Shown here in pieces: positions 6,681 through 13,328 of a stretch of 16,708 nucleotides of DNA. The stretch is from Candidatus Aminicenantota bacterium (GTDB lineage Bacteria; Acidobacteriota; Aminicenantia; Aminicenantales; Aminicenantaceae). The translations under genes and the position numbers were made by a program. The stretch lies in assembly GCA_030670375.1 (NCBI GenBank), contig DAOVBT010000009.1, positions 1-16,708 on the forward strand, written 5' to 3'. The notes beneath the pieces were generated by a model. It saw only the letters and a program-made list of their open reading frames with translations, was not told the origin of the DNA and did no database searches. Within the stretch, counting starts at the first letter, position 1. The number at the start of each line of letters is the position of its first letter.

Positions 6681-8144
6681 ATGCTGGATGACAAAATAAA
6701 AAAAGGATTCACCTTTGATGATGTGCTGATTCTTCCTGCCAAGTCCGAGGTTTTGCCTGCAGAAGCTGATGTCTCGACCAAACTCACCCGTAACATACAC
6801 CTTCCTATCCCGATCATCAGCTCTGCTATGGACACTGTCACCGATTCGAGGATGGCTATTGCACTGGCACAAAAAGGAGGCATCGGCATCGTCCACCGGA
6901 ACATGCCCATCGAAAAACATGCCGAAGAAGTGGACAAAGTCAAACGATATGAGAGCGGAATGATTGTCGATCCCATCACTGTGAGGCCTCAGAACAAAAT
7001 TTTCGAGGCCAAAGAAGTGATGAAAAAATACAGGATATCTGGCCTACCGATCACGGATGAGAACAACAAACTTGTCGGAATCCTGACCAATCGCGACATC
7101 CGGTTCGAAACAAGGCTCAACATTTCAATCGACAAAGTGATGACAAAGGAATTGATCACCGTTCCGTTGGGAACGTCACTTAAGGAAGCGGAAAAACTAT
7201 TCCACAAGCACAAAATCGAAAAACTTATGATGGTGGATGAAAATTTCCATCTTAAAGGCTTGATCACGTATAAAGACATCCTGAAAAGGATCCAGTACCC
7301 TAATGCCTGTAAGGACGATCTTGGCCGGTTGAGAGTAGGAGCAGCTATCGGGGTAAGTGGGGAAACCCTGGAAAGGGCCAAAGCTTTAGTCCAGGCGAAA
7401 GTGGATGTGTTGGTGATCGATACGGCCCATGGTCATTCCCAAAAAGTCATGGATACAGTGAAAATGATAAAAAAAGAGCTCCCAGACCAGGAACTCATTG
7501 CCGGAAACATCGGGACAACAGAGGCGGCCAAGGAACTCATCGCACTCGGCGTCGATGCTGTAAAAGTTGGCGTAGGGCCAGGTTCGATCTGCACAACCCG
7601 TATTGTTTCTGGGGCGGGAATTCCACAGATCACGGCTATCTCCGATGTTTTTCGCGTCACCAGAGAAAAAGAAATTCCTCTTATCGCCGACGGCGGGATC
7701 AAATACTCAGGGGACATCACCAAGGCCATAGCTGCAGGGGCTAGCTCTGTCATGTTGGGAAACCTCCTTGCGGGTACCGATGAATCTCCTGGAGAAGTTG
7801 TCATATTCCAGGGGCGTTCGTATAAAACTTACCGAGGAATGGGATCCATCGAAGCCATGCGAGAAGGAAGCCGCGACAGGTATTTTCAAGAGACTGCACC
7901 GGGTGTAAGCAAACTCGTTCCGGAAGGCATCGAGGGAAGAGTTCCGATCAAAGGCAGTGCTTTTCACATCATAGAAATGATGGTGGGAGGCCTCAAATCA
8001 GGAATGGGGTATGCTGGATGCGGAACCATCTCTGACCTCCAGGAAAAGGCTAAATTCATAAAAGTGACAGCATCAGGCATGAAAGAAAGCCATGTTCACG
8101 ACGTTGCCATCACAAAAGAAGCACCGAATTATTACTTAGATTGA
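6681..8144 (+). CDS. guaB: Inosine-5'-monophosphate dehydrogenase
   Basis: GuaB oxidises IMP to XMP with NAD+, the committed step of guanine nucleotide synthesis. The 487-residue product has the standard form. The N-terminal barrel start is FTFDDVLILPAKSEV. A pair of CBS domains fills roughly residues 95-205 (MIVDPITVRPQNKIFEAKEVM, then KVMTKELITVPLGTSLKEAE). The catalytic loop is GVGPGSICTTRIVSGAG with Cys304 as the attacking thiol. The YRGMGSIEAM and GIEGRVPIKG flap segments follow. GGGAG (6670-6674) lies six bases before ATG 6681. The stop TGA overlaps the TTG start of the antiporter gene (TTGA at 8141-8144), so the downstream membrane genes are probably translated with it. Confidence 0.97.
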   Translation: MLDDKIKKGFTFDDVLILPAKSEVLPAEADVSTKLTRNIHLPIPIISSAMDTVTDSRMAIALAQKGGIGIVHRNMPIEKHAEEVDKVKRYESGMIVDPITVRPQNKIFEAKEVMKKYRISGLPITDENNKLVGILTNRDIRFETRLNISIDKVMTKELITVPLGTSLKEAEKLFHKHKIEKLMMVDENFHLKGLITYKDILKRIQYPNACKDDLGRLRVGAAIGVSGETLERAKALVQAKVDVLVIDTAHGHSQKVMDTVKMIKKELPDQELIAGNIGTTEAAKELIALGVDAVKVGVGPGSICTTRIVSGAGIPQITAISDVFRVTREKEIPLIADGGIKYSGDITKAIAAGASSVMLGNLLAGTDESPGEVVIFQGRSYKTYRGMGSIEAMREGSRDRYFQETAPGVSKLVPEGIEGRVPIKGSAFHIIEMMVGGLKSGMGYAGCGTISDLQEKAKFIKVTASGMKESHVHDVAITKEAPNYYLD

Positions 8145-9178
8145 ACACGCTAATCATCTGTGTTTCTGCTTCTTTGTTATTCACTTACATTGCTAAAAAA
8201 TTAAACATTTCTGTTGTGGTGGGATTGATTGTCACCGGAATCATCTTGGGATCTCCTCTGGCAAAAAACGTCCTTTTCAAATCTGATACGGAAATCATCA
8301 CAAAGCTAGGAGATTTGGGATTTTTCCTTTTGATGTTCCTAGCTGGGATGGAAATTTCCTGGTGTTTGCTGTATGAAGAAAGGAAAGAAGCCGCCACCGT
8401 CGCTTTTTTTGCTGCCCTCTCCCCTTTTGTGTTGGGATTTTCGATCTTCATTGTACTCGGATATTCTGTCTATGCTGCTCTTGCCATTGGCATCTGTATG
8501 GGGATAACAGCCGAGGCCACAAAAGCCAGAGTCCTTCTAGAGCTTAACAAAATTGATACTAAAATCGGATCGATCATGATGGGAGCAGGGATAATCGATG
8601 ACATTCTCGGACTTTCAGCGTTCGCTTTGATAAGCTTTTTATTCACGAGCAAATTTGCGACCAAGGAATTTATTCATACTTTGGTGGCTCTATTCGCGTT
8701 TTTTTTGGGCATCCTCGTTCATAGATTCATTGGACGAGAAAAGCCTCTTATTGCTTTTGCGGAAAAGTTCATTTTGACTCTGGTTATTCCTTTCTTCTTC
8801 ATCGCTATGGGGATAAATTTCAGCTTTTCATCCTTGATCCTGAATCCTTGGCTGTTCCTGTTGATAATATCGATTGCCCTGTTTGGGAAAATAATCGGGA
8901 CCATGCTTGCCAAGCCTTTTCTTAGACTGACATGGAAACAGCTTTATCTCGTGGGATGGGGAATGAACAGCCGTGGAGCAGTGGAAATCGCTATAGCCTT
9001 CATGGCCTTCCGCACGGGTCTTATTTCCATACAGATCTATTCGGGTTTGGTCATTATGGCTCTTACGACAACCTTGATCTTCCCGTTTATACTCAGGGGG
9101 TTGATTAAAAAAGACCCTCAGATAATGGGTGGGCTTTCTAGCTGCAAGCTAAGCTCCACGTACAAGGCCAGATCATGA
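8141..9178 (+). CDS. Cation:proton antiporter, CPA2/KefB-type, compact
   Basis: This is a polytopic inner-membrane protein with roughly ten or eleven hydrophobic segments, of the monovalent cation/proton antiporter-2 type that exchanges Na+ or K+ for H+. The family signatures are LGDLGFFLLMFLAGMEIS in an early helix, AGIIDDILGLSAF with the paired aspartates Asp153-Asp154 expected at the ion-binding site, and GWGMNSRGAVEIAIAF in a late helix. At 345 residues it is slightly short and has no cytosolic RCK/TrkA-N domain. Its TTG start overlaps the guaB stop, and its own stop overlaps the next start as ATGA (9175-9178), so three genes appear translationally coupled. The ion cannot be told from sequence. 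The guaB link is unusual, and a functional tie between the two is not evident. Confidence 0.88.
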   Translation: MNTLIICVSASLLFTYIAKKLNISVVVGLIVTGIILGSPLAKNVLFKSDTEIITKLGDLGFFLLMFLAGMEISWCLLYEERKEAATVAFFAALSPFVLGFSIFIVLGYSVYAALAIGICMGITAEATKARVLLELNKIDTKIGSIMMGAGIIDDILGLSAFALISFLFTSKFATKEFIHTLVALFAFFLGILVHRFIGREKPLIAFAEKFILTLVIPFFFIAMGINFSFSSLILNPWLFLLIISIALFGKIIGTMLAKPFLRLTWKQLYLVGWGMNSRGAVEIAIAFMAFRTGLISIQIYSGLVIMALTTTLIFPFILRGLIKKDPQIMGGLSSCKLSSTYKARS

Positions 9179-9879
9179 ATGATTTAAAAATCATATCTCT
9201 GATATTTGGATTACTCTTGGGAGCCATTCATTACTACAGCGAAAAGCTGAAGATCCCAGAAGGAGCCAACCGCTATCGAGTCATTTCTTTTGCTGCAGGA
9301 ATCTCGATTGCATATCTTTTCCTTGATCTCCTCCCGCATGCTTATGAAGCGGCAGCTCACCTTAAAAATTTTGTCTTTGCATTTTTGCTCCTGGGCTTCG
9401 TCATTTTCCATCTCATAGAAAAAAATATATACAAACATGCCAACCGAGAAAAACTGGCCAAGGAGCTTAAAGAAGTTCATTCTGTTTCATTCTTTTGTTA
9501 TTACTTCATGGTTGGCATTGTCCTTTGCAATAAGATCCAAATCAATCTGTTGGAAGGCAGCCTTTTTTTGGTACCTATTGCACTTCATGCTGCACTCAGC
9601 ACTGCCTCACTTGGCAAAATCCATGGGGAAATCAGGGAAAGCCACTGGGCTAAAATCACGCTTTCCCTGTCTTCACTCATGGGAGTGATTTTTGTCCATC
9701 TTGTCTCGATTCCCAATATACTAGACAATATATTGGTAAGCATCATAGCAGGAACCCTCCTGTATATCATCGTCAAAGAATTTCTTCCCGATAAGGAAAA
9801 GGGCCAACCTTTATTCTTTGCGTTAGGAAACCTTCTCTTTATCGGGTTTTTTTTATTTCTTGAGTTTTTCAGGAATTAA
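9175..9879 (+). CDS. ZIP-like membrane protein with degenerate metal site
   Basis: This 234-residue protein has about seven or eight hydrophobic segments. The layout recalls the ZIP metal-transporter family: an early SFAAGISIAYLFLDLLPHAYEA segment (Asp51, His55), a polar stretch EKNIYKHANREKLAKELKEV, a helix with PIALHAALSTASLGKIHGE, and a final IIAGTLLYIIVKEFLP segment. In functional ZIPs the helix-4 motif is HNxxEG and helix 5 carries a second His/Glu set. Here only His138 of the first survives (LHAALS) and no acidic partner follows, so transport of Zn2+ by the normal route is doubtful. It may have a regulatory or other membrane role beside the antiporter it overlaps (ATGA). The family call is by pattern only and no function is claimed. 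Confidence 0.65.
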   Translation: MNDLKIISLIFGLLLGAIHYYSEKLKIPEGANRYRVISFAAGISIAYLFLDLLPHAYEAAAHLKNFVFAFLLLGFVIFHLIEKNIYKHANREKLAKELKEVHSVSFFCYYFMVGIVLCNKIQINLLEGSLFLVPIALHAALSTASLGKIHGEIRESHWAKITLSLSSLMGVIFVHLVSIPNILDNILVSIIAGTLLYIIVKEFLPDKEKGQPLFFALGNLLFIGFFLFLEFFRN

Positions 9880-9908
9880 CCTGGATAATTTATGAATTAT
9901 CCAGGTTA
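9877..9908. repeat. 14-bp perfect inverted repeat between ZIP-like gene and redox island
   Basis: TAACCTGGATAATT (9877-9890) and AATTATCCAGGTTA (9895-9908) are perfect inverse copies with the loop TATG. The left arm includes the stop codon of the upstream gene and the right arm touches the AGGAG ribosome-binding site (9908-9912) of the next gene. No T tract follows. It could act as a weak terminator, an mRNA-stabilising stem or a translation gate. The arm sequence nearly matches the motif at 831-850 after uvrC, so it may instead be a dispersed repeat. Confidence 0.75.
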
Positions 9909-9918
9909 GGAGAACAAA

Positions 9919-11685
9919 ATGAGAAAGTGGAAATGCACCGTATGCGGTTATATTTATGACGAAGACAAAGAGAGTATCCCTTTCGAGGAATTGCCCGAAG
10001 ATTGGACATGTCCTCAATGCGGGGCGCCAAAATCAGCCTTCCAGATTATCGAAGGTATGGACACAACCAAACACGGAAAAACAAATGTCGCAGAAAAAAT
10101 CGTGGAACAGCTTGTCGCATATGGAGTGAAGAGAGTCTATGGTATTCCGGGAGATTCCAACCTCCCCTTGACAGATGCCATTCGGAAGAATGAAAATATC
10201 GACCTCGTGCTCACTCGACACGAGCAAGCAGCAGCCTTTATGGCATCGGCCCACGCCAAACTCACAGGAGAGATCGGAGTCTGTATGTCGATCGCCGGTC
10301 CTGGCGCGACAAATCTGATCACGGGAATCGTCGATGCGGCCACGGACAGAACTCCTGTTCTTGCACTTCTCGGACAAGTGCCGGAGGTCTTCCTGGGCAG
10401 CGAATCCTTACAGGAGATTGCGGAGGTTGATATCTTCAAGACATTCTGTGTTTACGCCGAACAGATCAGCACTGCCGGTCAGGTTTTAAATGTCGTCAAT
10501 CTCGCGATCAAAAAAGCCTACGCTTCTCCTGGCCCCTCGGCTTTGAGTCTCCCGACAGATGTCTTGTCTGAACCCCTGGATGAATCCATCTGGCCTCCAG
10601 AGGCTCATCTCTTTAAACCTGACCTTCGACCGGGAGAAGCTGTCAAGGAGGCTGCCGAATTGATCGCCAAGAGCAACCGGCCAATCCTATTTGCAGGTTG
10701 GGGCGCCCGCCATTGCGGACCTGAATTGCTTGAACTAGCCCGCTATATCGGAGCACCTATCGTCACCACATCCCGAGCTAAAGGAATAGTCCCAGAATCG
10801 GACGAACTCGTCCTCGGCGTTTTAGGATCGATCGGCAACCGATTTGCCCCTAAAATCGTGGCTCAATCAGATTTGATCATCATTCTGGGAAGCGGTTTCA
10901 GACAGCGCAATCTCGTCCCGAATATCAATGTGATCCAGGTGGATATAGATGCCACCCGAGTGGGCAAAACATTCCCCGTCAATATTGGAATTGTGGGAGA
11001 CGCCCATCGAGTCATCGAAATGTTGAAAGAGGTCGCAAAACCAAGGAAAATAGATCCTGATTTTCTTAACGCCATCCAATCCGCAGATAAACAGTACAAG
11101 GATTTGCTCTACCAGGACTCGAAAAAGATACAAAAACCTATTCATCCTGGAGCAGTGATTCAAGCCTTGAAACAAAAGGCCGCCGATGACGCTATCATTT
11201 GTTCGGATGTGGGAGATCACACCTATTGGTTCTATAAGCGTTTTGTCTGTGAAAAACACCAGACTTTTTTGTGCGCCAACATGGCGGGCATGGGATTTGG
11301 AGTACCCGCAGCAATCGCCTGTCAATTTGCACAACCGGACAGGCAAGTCATCGCTATAACGGGAGATGGCGGATTTGGGATGGCTGGGATGGAGTTTATG
11401 ACAGCGGTATATAACAAACTTCCGATCACGGTCATCGTGTTTAACGATGGCAAACTGAAAAACATAAAAAAAGAACAAGAAAGCTACGGTTATCCAGAGT
11501 ACAGAGTGAGTTTCACCAATCCGAACATGGCAGAAATGGCCAATTCTTCAGGAGGTTGGGGAGTCCGGATTTCGGATCCCGAGAAGCTCGGTTCCGCCAT
11601 AATAGACGCTTTGAAATCTCCGAAACCGGCAATTGTCGAGGTCATGGTCGATCCTGAAATATACATCAAAGCTGTCCGCCGATAG
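9919..11685 (+). CDS. Rubredoxin domain fused to pyruvate-oxidase-like ThDP enzyme
   Basis: Residues 1-45 are a rubredoxin: CTVCGYIYD and LPEDWTCPQCGAPKSAF, with iron ligands Cys6, Cys9, Cys31 and Cys34. The loop between the two knuckles is shorter than in free rubredoxins. Residues about 55-588 form a complete POX/acetolactate-synthase-family enzyme. The pyrimidine-binding domain has GVKRVYGIPGDSN and the activating Glu102 (TRHEQAAAFMA). A central nucleotide-type domain lies around PILFAGWGARHCG. The thiamine-diphosphate/Mg domain runs from GDG (482-484) to Asn509. The nearest named match I can suggest is pyruvate oxidase (PoxB type, pyruvate to acetate and CO2 using FAD). It lacks the long C-terminal membrane-binding tail of E. 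coli PoxB. The rubredoxin would give it a built-in one-electron acceptor. The substrate (pyruvate or another 2-oxoacid) is not fixed. AGGAG at 9908-9912 sets the start. Confidence 0.88.
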   Translation: MRKWKCTVCGYIYDEDKESIPFEELPEDWTCPQCGAPKSAFQIIEGMDTTKHGKTNVAEKIVEQLVAYGVKRVYGIPGDSNLPLTDAIRKNENIDLVLTRHEQAAAFMASAHAKLTGEIGVCMSIAGPGATNLITGIVDAATDRTPVLALLGQVPEVFLGSESLQEIAEVDIFKTFCVYAEQISTAGQVLNVVNLAIKKAYASPGPSALSLPTDVLSEPLDESIWPPEAHLFKPDLRPGEAVKEAAELIAKSNRPILFAGWGARHCGPELLELARYIGAPIVTTSRAKGIVPESDELVLGVLGSIGNRFAPKIVAQSDLIIILGSGFRQRNLVPNINVIQVDIDATRVGKTFPVNIGIVGDAHRVIEMLKEVAKPRKIDPDFLNAIQSADKQYKDLLYQDSKKIQKPIHPGAVIQALKQKAADDAIICSDVGDHTYWFYKRFVCEKHQTFLCANMAGMGFGVPAAIACQFAQPDRQVIAITGDGGFGMAGMEFMTAVYNKLPITVIVFNDGKLKNIKKEQESYGYPEYRVSFTNPNMAEMANSSGGWGVRISDPEKLGSAIIDALKSPKPAIVEVMVDPEIYIKAVRR

Positions 11686-11695
11686 AGGGGAAAGC

Positions 11696-11722
11696 TTGAC
11701 AGGATAGTGGGAAATTTATACT
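11696..11722 (+). promoter_or_regulatory. Candidate promoter for the membrane cytochrome gene
   Basis: TTGACA (11696-11701) and TATACT (11717-11722) match sigma-70 hexamers well, but the spacer is only 15 bases, shorter than the usual 16-18. It would give a leader of about 85 bases ending in a perfect AGGAGG (11801-11806). The rest of the 129-base gap shows no other clear feature. Confidence 0.45.
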
Positions 11723-11814
11723 GTGGAGCATGCCCTCTGACCTCGGAATTTGATCTGGATAAATTGTATTATTGTGAGATAGGCGCCGCGGAATAATCAT
11801 AGGAGGAAACACAA

Positions 11815-12531
11815 ATGTCCTTTTTTCTGTTAAAATCCATTCTTGCTTTATTTTTCTTGGCTGCAGCTGTGGGTGCAGTCACAAGCATGCTCACCATGAT
11901 GGGAAAGGCCGAAAAAAAGATCAGTCCCAAAACTTTGCGGAAAATACACATTATCTCTGGTCGTCTCTTCCTCCTTCTCCTTCTTCCCCTCCTTTTCCTG
12001 GGACTTAGGTATTGGGCTAAGGTCGGAGATCAAGCTTCTGTGCGGGCAGTATTCCATGCTGTGTTGGCCCTCGGACTCATCGTCATTTTTCTGCTCAAGG
12101 TGACCATCGTCAAATTCTACAAGCAATTCCTTCGATTCGCCCCTGTCATGGGAATGCTGGTCTTTGGTTTTGCTTTTGTCGTGTTCAGCGTCTCGGCGGG
12201 ATTCTACACTGTAAGAGCATTAAGCGCCGATCAAACCCCATCTGAGGAGATCAACACTGCTCCATCTGAAATCATCGGGAGTGCGGATCAGGGGGCTTCT
12301 TTTTACAACGCCAATTGCCTCTCGTGCCACTACGCTGATACAGAAGATAAAAAAGTCGGTCCCGGGCTCAAAGATTTATTTAAAAATGAAAAATTACCCT
12401 ATAGTGACCGCCCGGCAACCGTTGACAACGTCAAGCAACAGCTCATCCGGCCTGCGTTGGTCATGCCATCTTTCACTAAATTGACCGATCAGGAAATGGC
12501 AGATCTTATCGCCTATCTAAAAACAATATAA
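11815..12531 (+). CDS. Four-helix membrane protein fused to a class I cytochrome c domain
   Basis: The first 136 residues hold four hydrophobic helices (about 5-30, 45-66, 77-99, 108-132), with basic segments KAEKKISPKTLRK and KFYKQFLR between them. His45 and His81 sit at helix starts and could be b-haem ligands, but this is a guess. A linker rich in Ser, Glu and Pro (137-155) leads to a small mono-haem cytochrome c. It has CLSCH (168-172) for covalent haem attachment, GPGLKDLF, a probable axial Met217 in VMPSF, and a closing helix DQEMADLIAYLKTI. The haem domain would face the periplasm. A perfect AGGAGG precedes ATG 11815 by eight bases. It follows the rubredoxin-ThDP gene and could pass electrons to or from the membrane. 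I do not recognise the membrane part as a named family. Confidence 0.82.
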   Translation: MSFFLLKSILALFFLAAAVGAVTSMLTMMGKAEKKISPKTLRKIHIISGRLFLLLLLPLLFLGLRYWAKVGDQASVRAVFHAVLALGLIVIFLLKVTIVKFYKQFLRFAPVMGMLVFGFAFVVFSVSAGFYTVRALSADQTPSEEINTAPSEIIGSADQGASFYNANCLSCHYADTEDKKVGPGLKDLFKNEKLPYSDRPATVDNVKQQLIRPALVMPSFTKLTDQEMADLIAYLKTI

Positions 12532-12561
12532 TCTTAATTCCTACTAATTTTATAGAGTAAA

Positions 12562-12590
12562 TTGACATAATTTTGTTTTTCATCTAGAAT
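12562..12590 (+). promoter_or_regulatory. Strong candidate promoter for the FTR-like/thioredoxin-like pair
   Basis: TTGACA (12562-12567) is a perfect -35 box. Exactly 17 bases later TAGAAT (12585-12590) matches the -10 consensus in five of six positions. A start site near 12597 would leave a short leader before GTG 12618. It implies that the FTR-like and thioredoxin-like genes are transcribed as their own unit. Confidence 0.65.
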
Positions 12591-12617
12591 AATTAAAATT
12601 CCAACGGATAAAAAAAC

Positions 12618-13043
12618 GTGAAAAAATTTTGGCGATGTCATGTTTGTAATGATGTCCATTATGGAGTCAATCCTCCTGAGGTTTGCCCGACCTGCCTGGT
12701 CAAAAAAGCCTACATGGAGATCTCCTCAGAAGAAGCAAAAAAAATCAGTGGGCGCTCGGAGAGCACTGTTGACAAGGTCGATTTCCGAAAAGCCATAGAA
12801 AAATTCTCAGAGGGAAACCAATTCCAAGTCAACCCCGACAAAAAAAGGGTGGAAACACTGCTAGAAGGAATATTCAACTGTGAGAAAAATCACGGGATGA
12901 AATACTGTCCCTGCCGTCTTATCACAAAAAATTTCGAAGACGATCTGAAACTCGTGTGCCCTTGCAATTTCCGGATTCACGAAACATACAAGAACAAGGA
13001 AGATGGAGAATGCTGGTGCGGACTCTTTATAAGGAGACAATGA
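12618..13043 (+). CDS. Rubredoxin-like domain fused to FTR-type catalytic chain (ferredoxin:disulfide reductase-like)
   Basis: Ferredoxin:thioredoxin reductase passes single electrons from ferredoxin through a [4Fe-4S] cluster to a disulfide. Residues 1-30 form a metal knuckle pair, CHVCNDVHYG (Cys7, Cys10) and CPTC (Cys23, Cys26), like the rubredoxin-type domain of rubrerythrins. Residues about 55-141 carry the FTR catalytic pattern CPC (97-99), CPC (114-116), CWC (132-134). By family logic Cys97, Cys114, Cys116 and Cys132 bind the cluster, and Cys99 with Cys134 form the redox disulfide. The spacing is CPC-X14-CPC-X15-CWC against X16 and X8 in cyanobacterial FTR, so the last loop is longer. 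Rubredoxin-containing FTR relatives are known from methanogens. GTG 12618 is chosen with GGAT eight bases upstream. No variable (alpha) subunit is seen. Confidence 0.85.
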   Translation: MKKFWRCHVCNDVHYGVNPPEVCPTCLVKKAYMEISSEEAKKISGRSESTVDKVDFRKAIEKFSEGNQFQVNPDKKRVETLLEGIFNCEKNHGMKYCPCRLITKNFEDDLKLVCPCNFRIHETYKNKEDGECWCGLFIRRQ

Positions 13044-13044
13044 T

Positions 13045-13323
13045 ATGAATAAGTTGTTGATGTTTCATGGACGGGAATGTCCGCATTGTATCGCTATGAT
13101 GCCTCATGTGGACAGGCTAGAGAAAGAAACAGGTGTAGAGATCGAAAGGCTTGAGGTTTGGCATAATGAAAAGAATGCGGACTTGATGAGGGCGTACAGA
13201 GAAATCATCGAACCCAAATGTGGGGGGCAACTTCGCACTCCCACTTTCATGAATACAGAAACGAACGATATTCTTTGCGGAGAAATCAAATACGAAGAGC
13301 TGGAAGACTGGGCTACTAAATAA
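13045..13323 (+). CDS. Thioredoxin/glutaredoxin-like protein with CPHC active site
   Basis: A 92-residue thioredoxin-fold protein. The first strand leads to Cys12-Pro-His-Cys15, the same dipeptide as in DsbA, and a probable cis-proline lies at Pro66 (RTPTF). Two further cysteines (Cys59 and Cys78) are unusual for the fold. There is no signal peptide, so it acts in the cytoplasm. It starts one base after the stop of the FTR-like gene, with AAGGAG (13031-13036) eight bases before the ATG, so it is almost certainly the partner that the FTR-like protein reduces. Its end faces the convergent aspartase-family gene with only five bases between the stops. Confidence 0.85.
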   Translation: MNKLLMFHGRECPHCIAMMPHVDRLEKETGVEIERLEVWHNEKNADLMRAYREIIEPKCGGQLRTPTFMNTETNDILCGEIKYEELEDWATK

Positions 13324-13328
13324 ATAGA

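Noticed and set aside
10867..11478. Minus-strand open frame of 203 codons
   Set aside because: It is antisense to the ThDP domain of the rubredoxin fusion enzyme, and its composition is unlike the neighbouring genes.
11748..11775. Third copy of the CCTGGATAATT motif near 11750 (ATCTGGATAAATTG)
   Set aside because: Only a short core is shared and spacing differs; it could easily occur by chance in AT-rich leader sequence.
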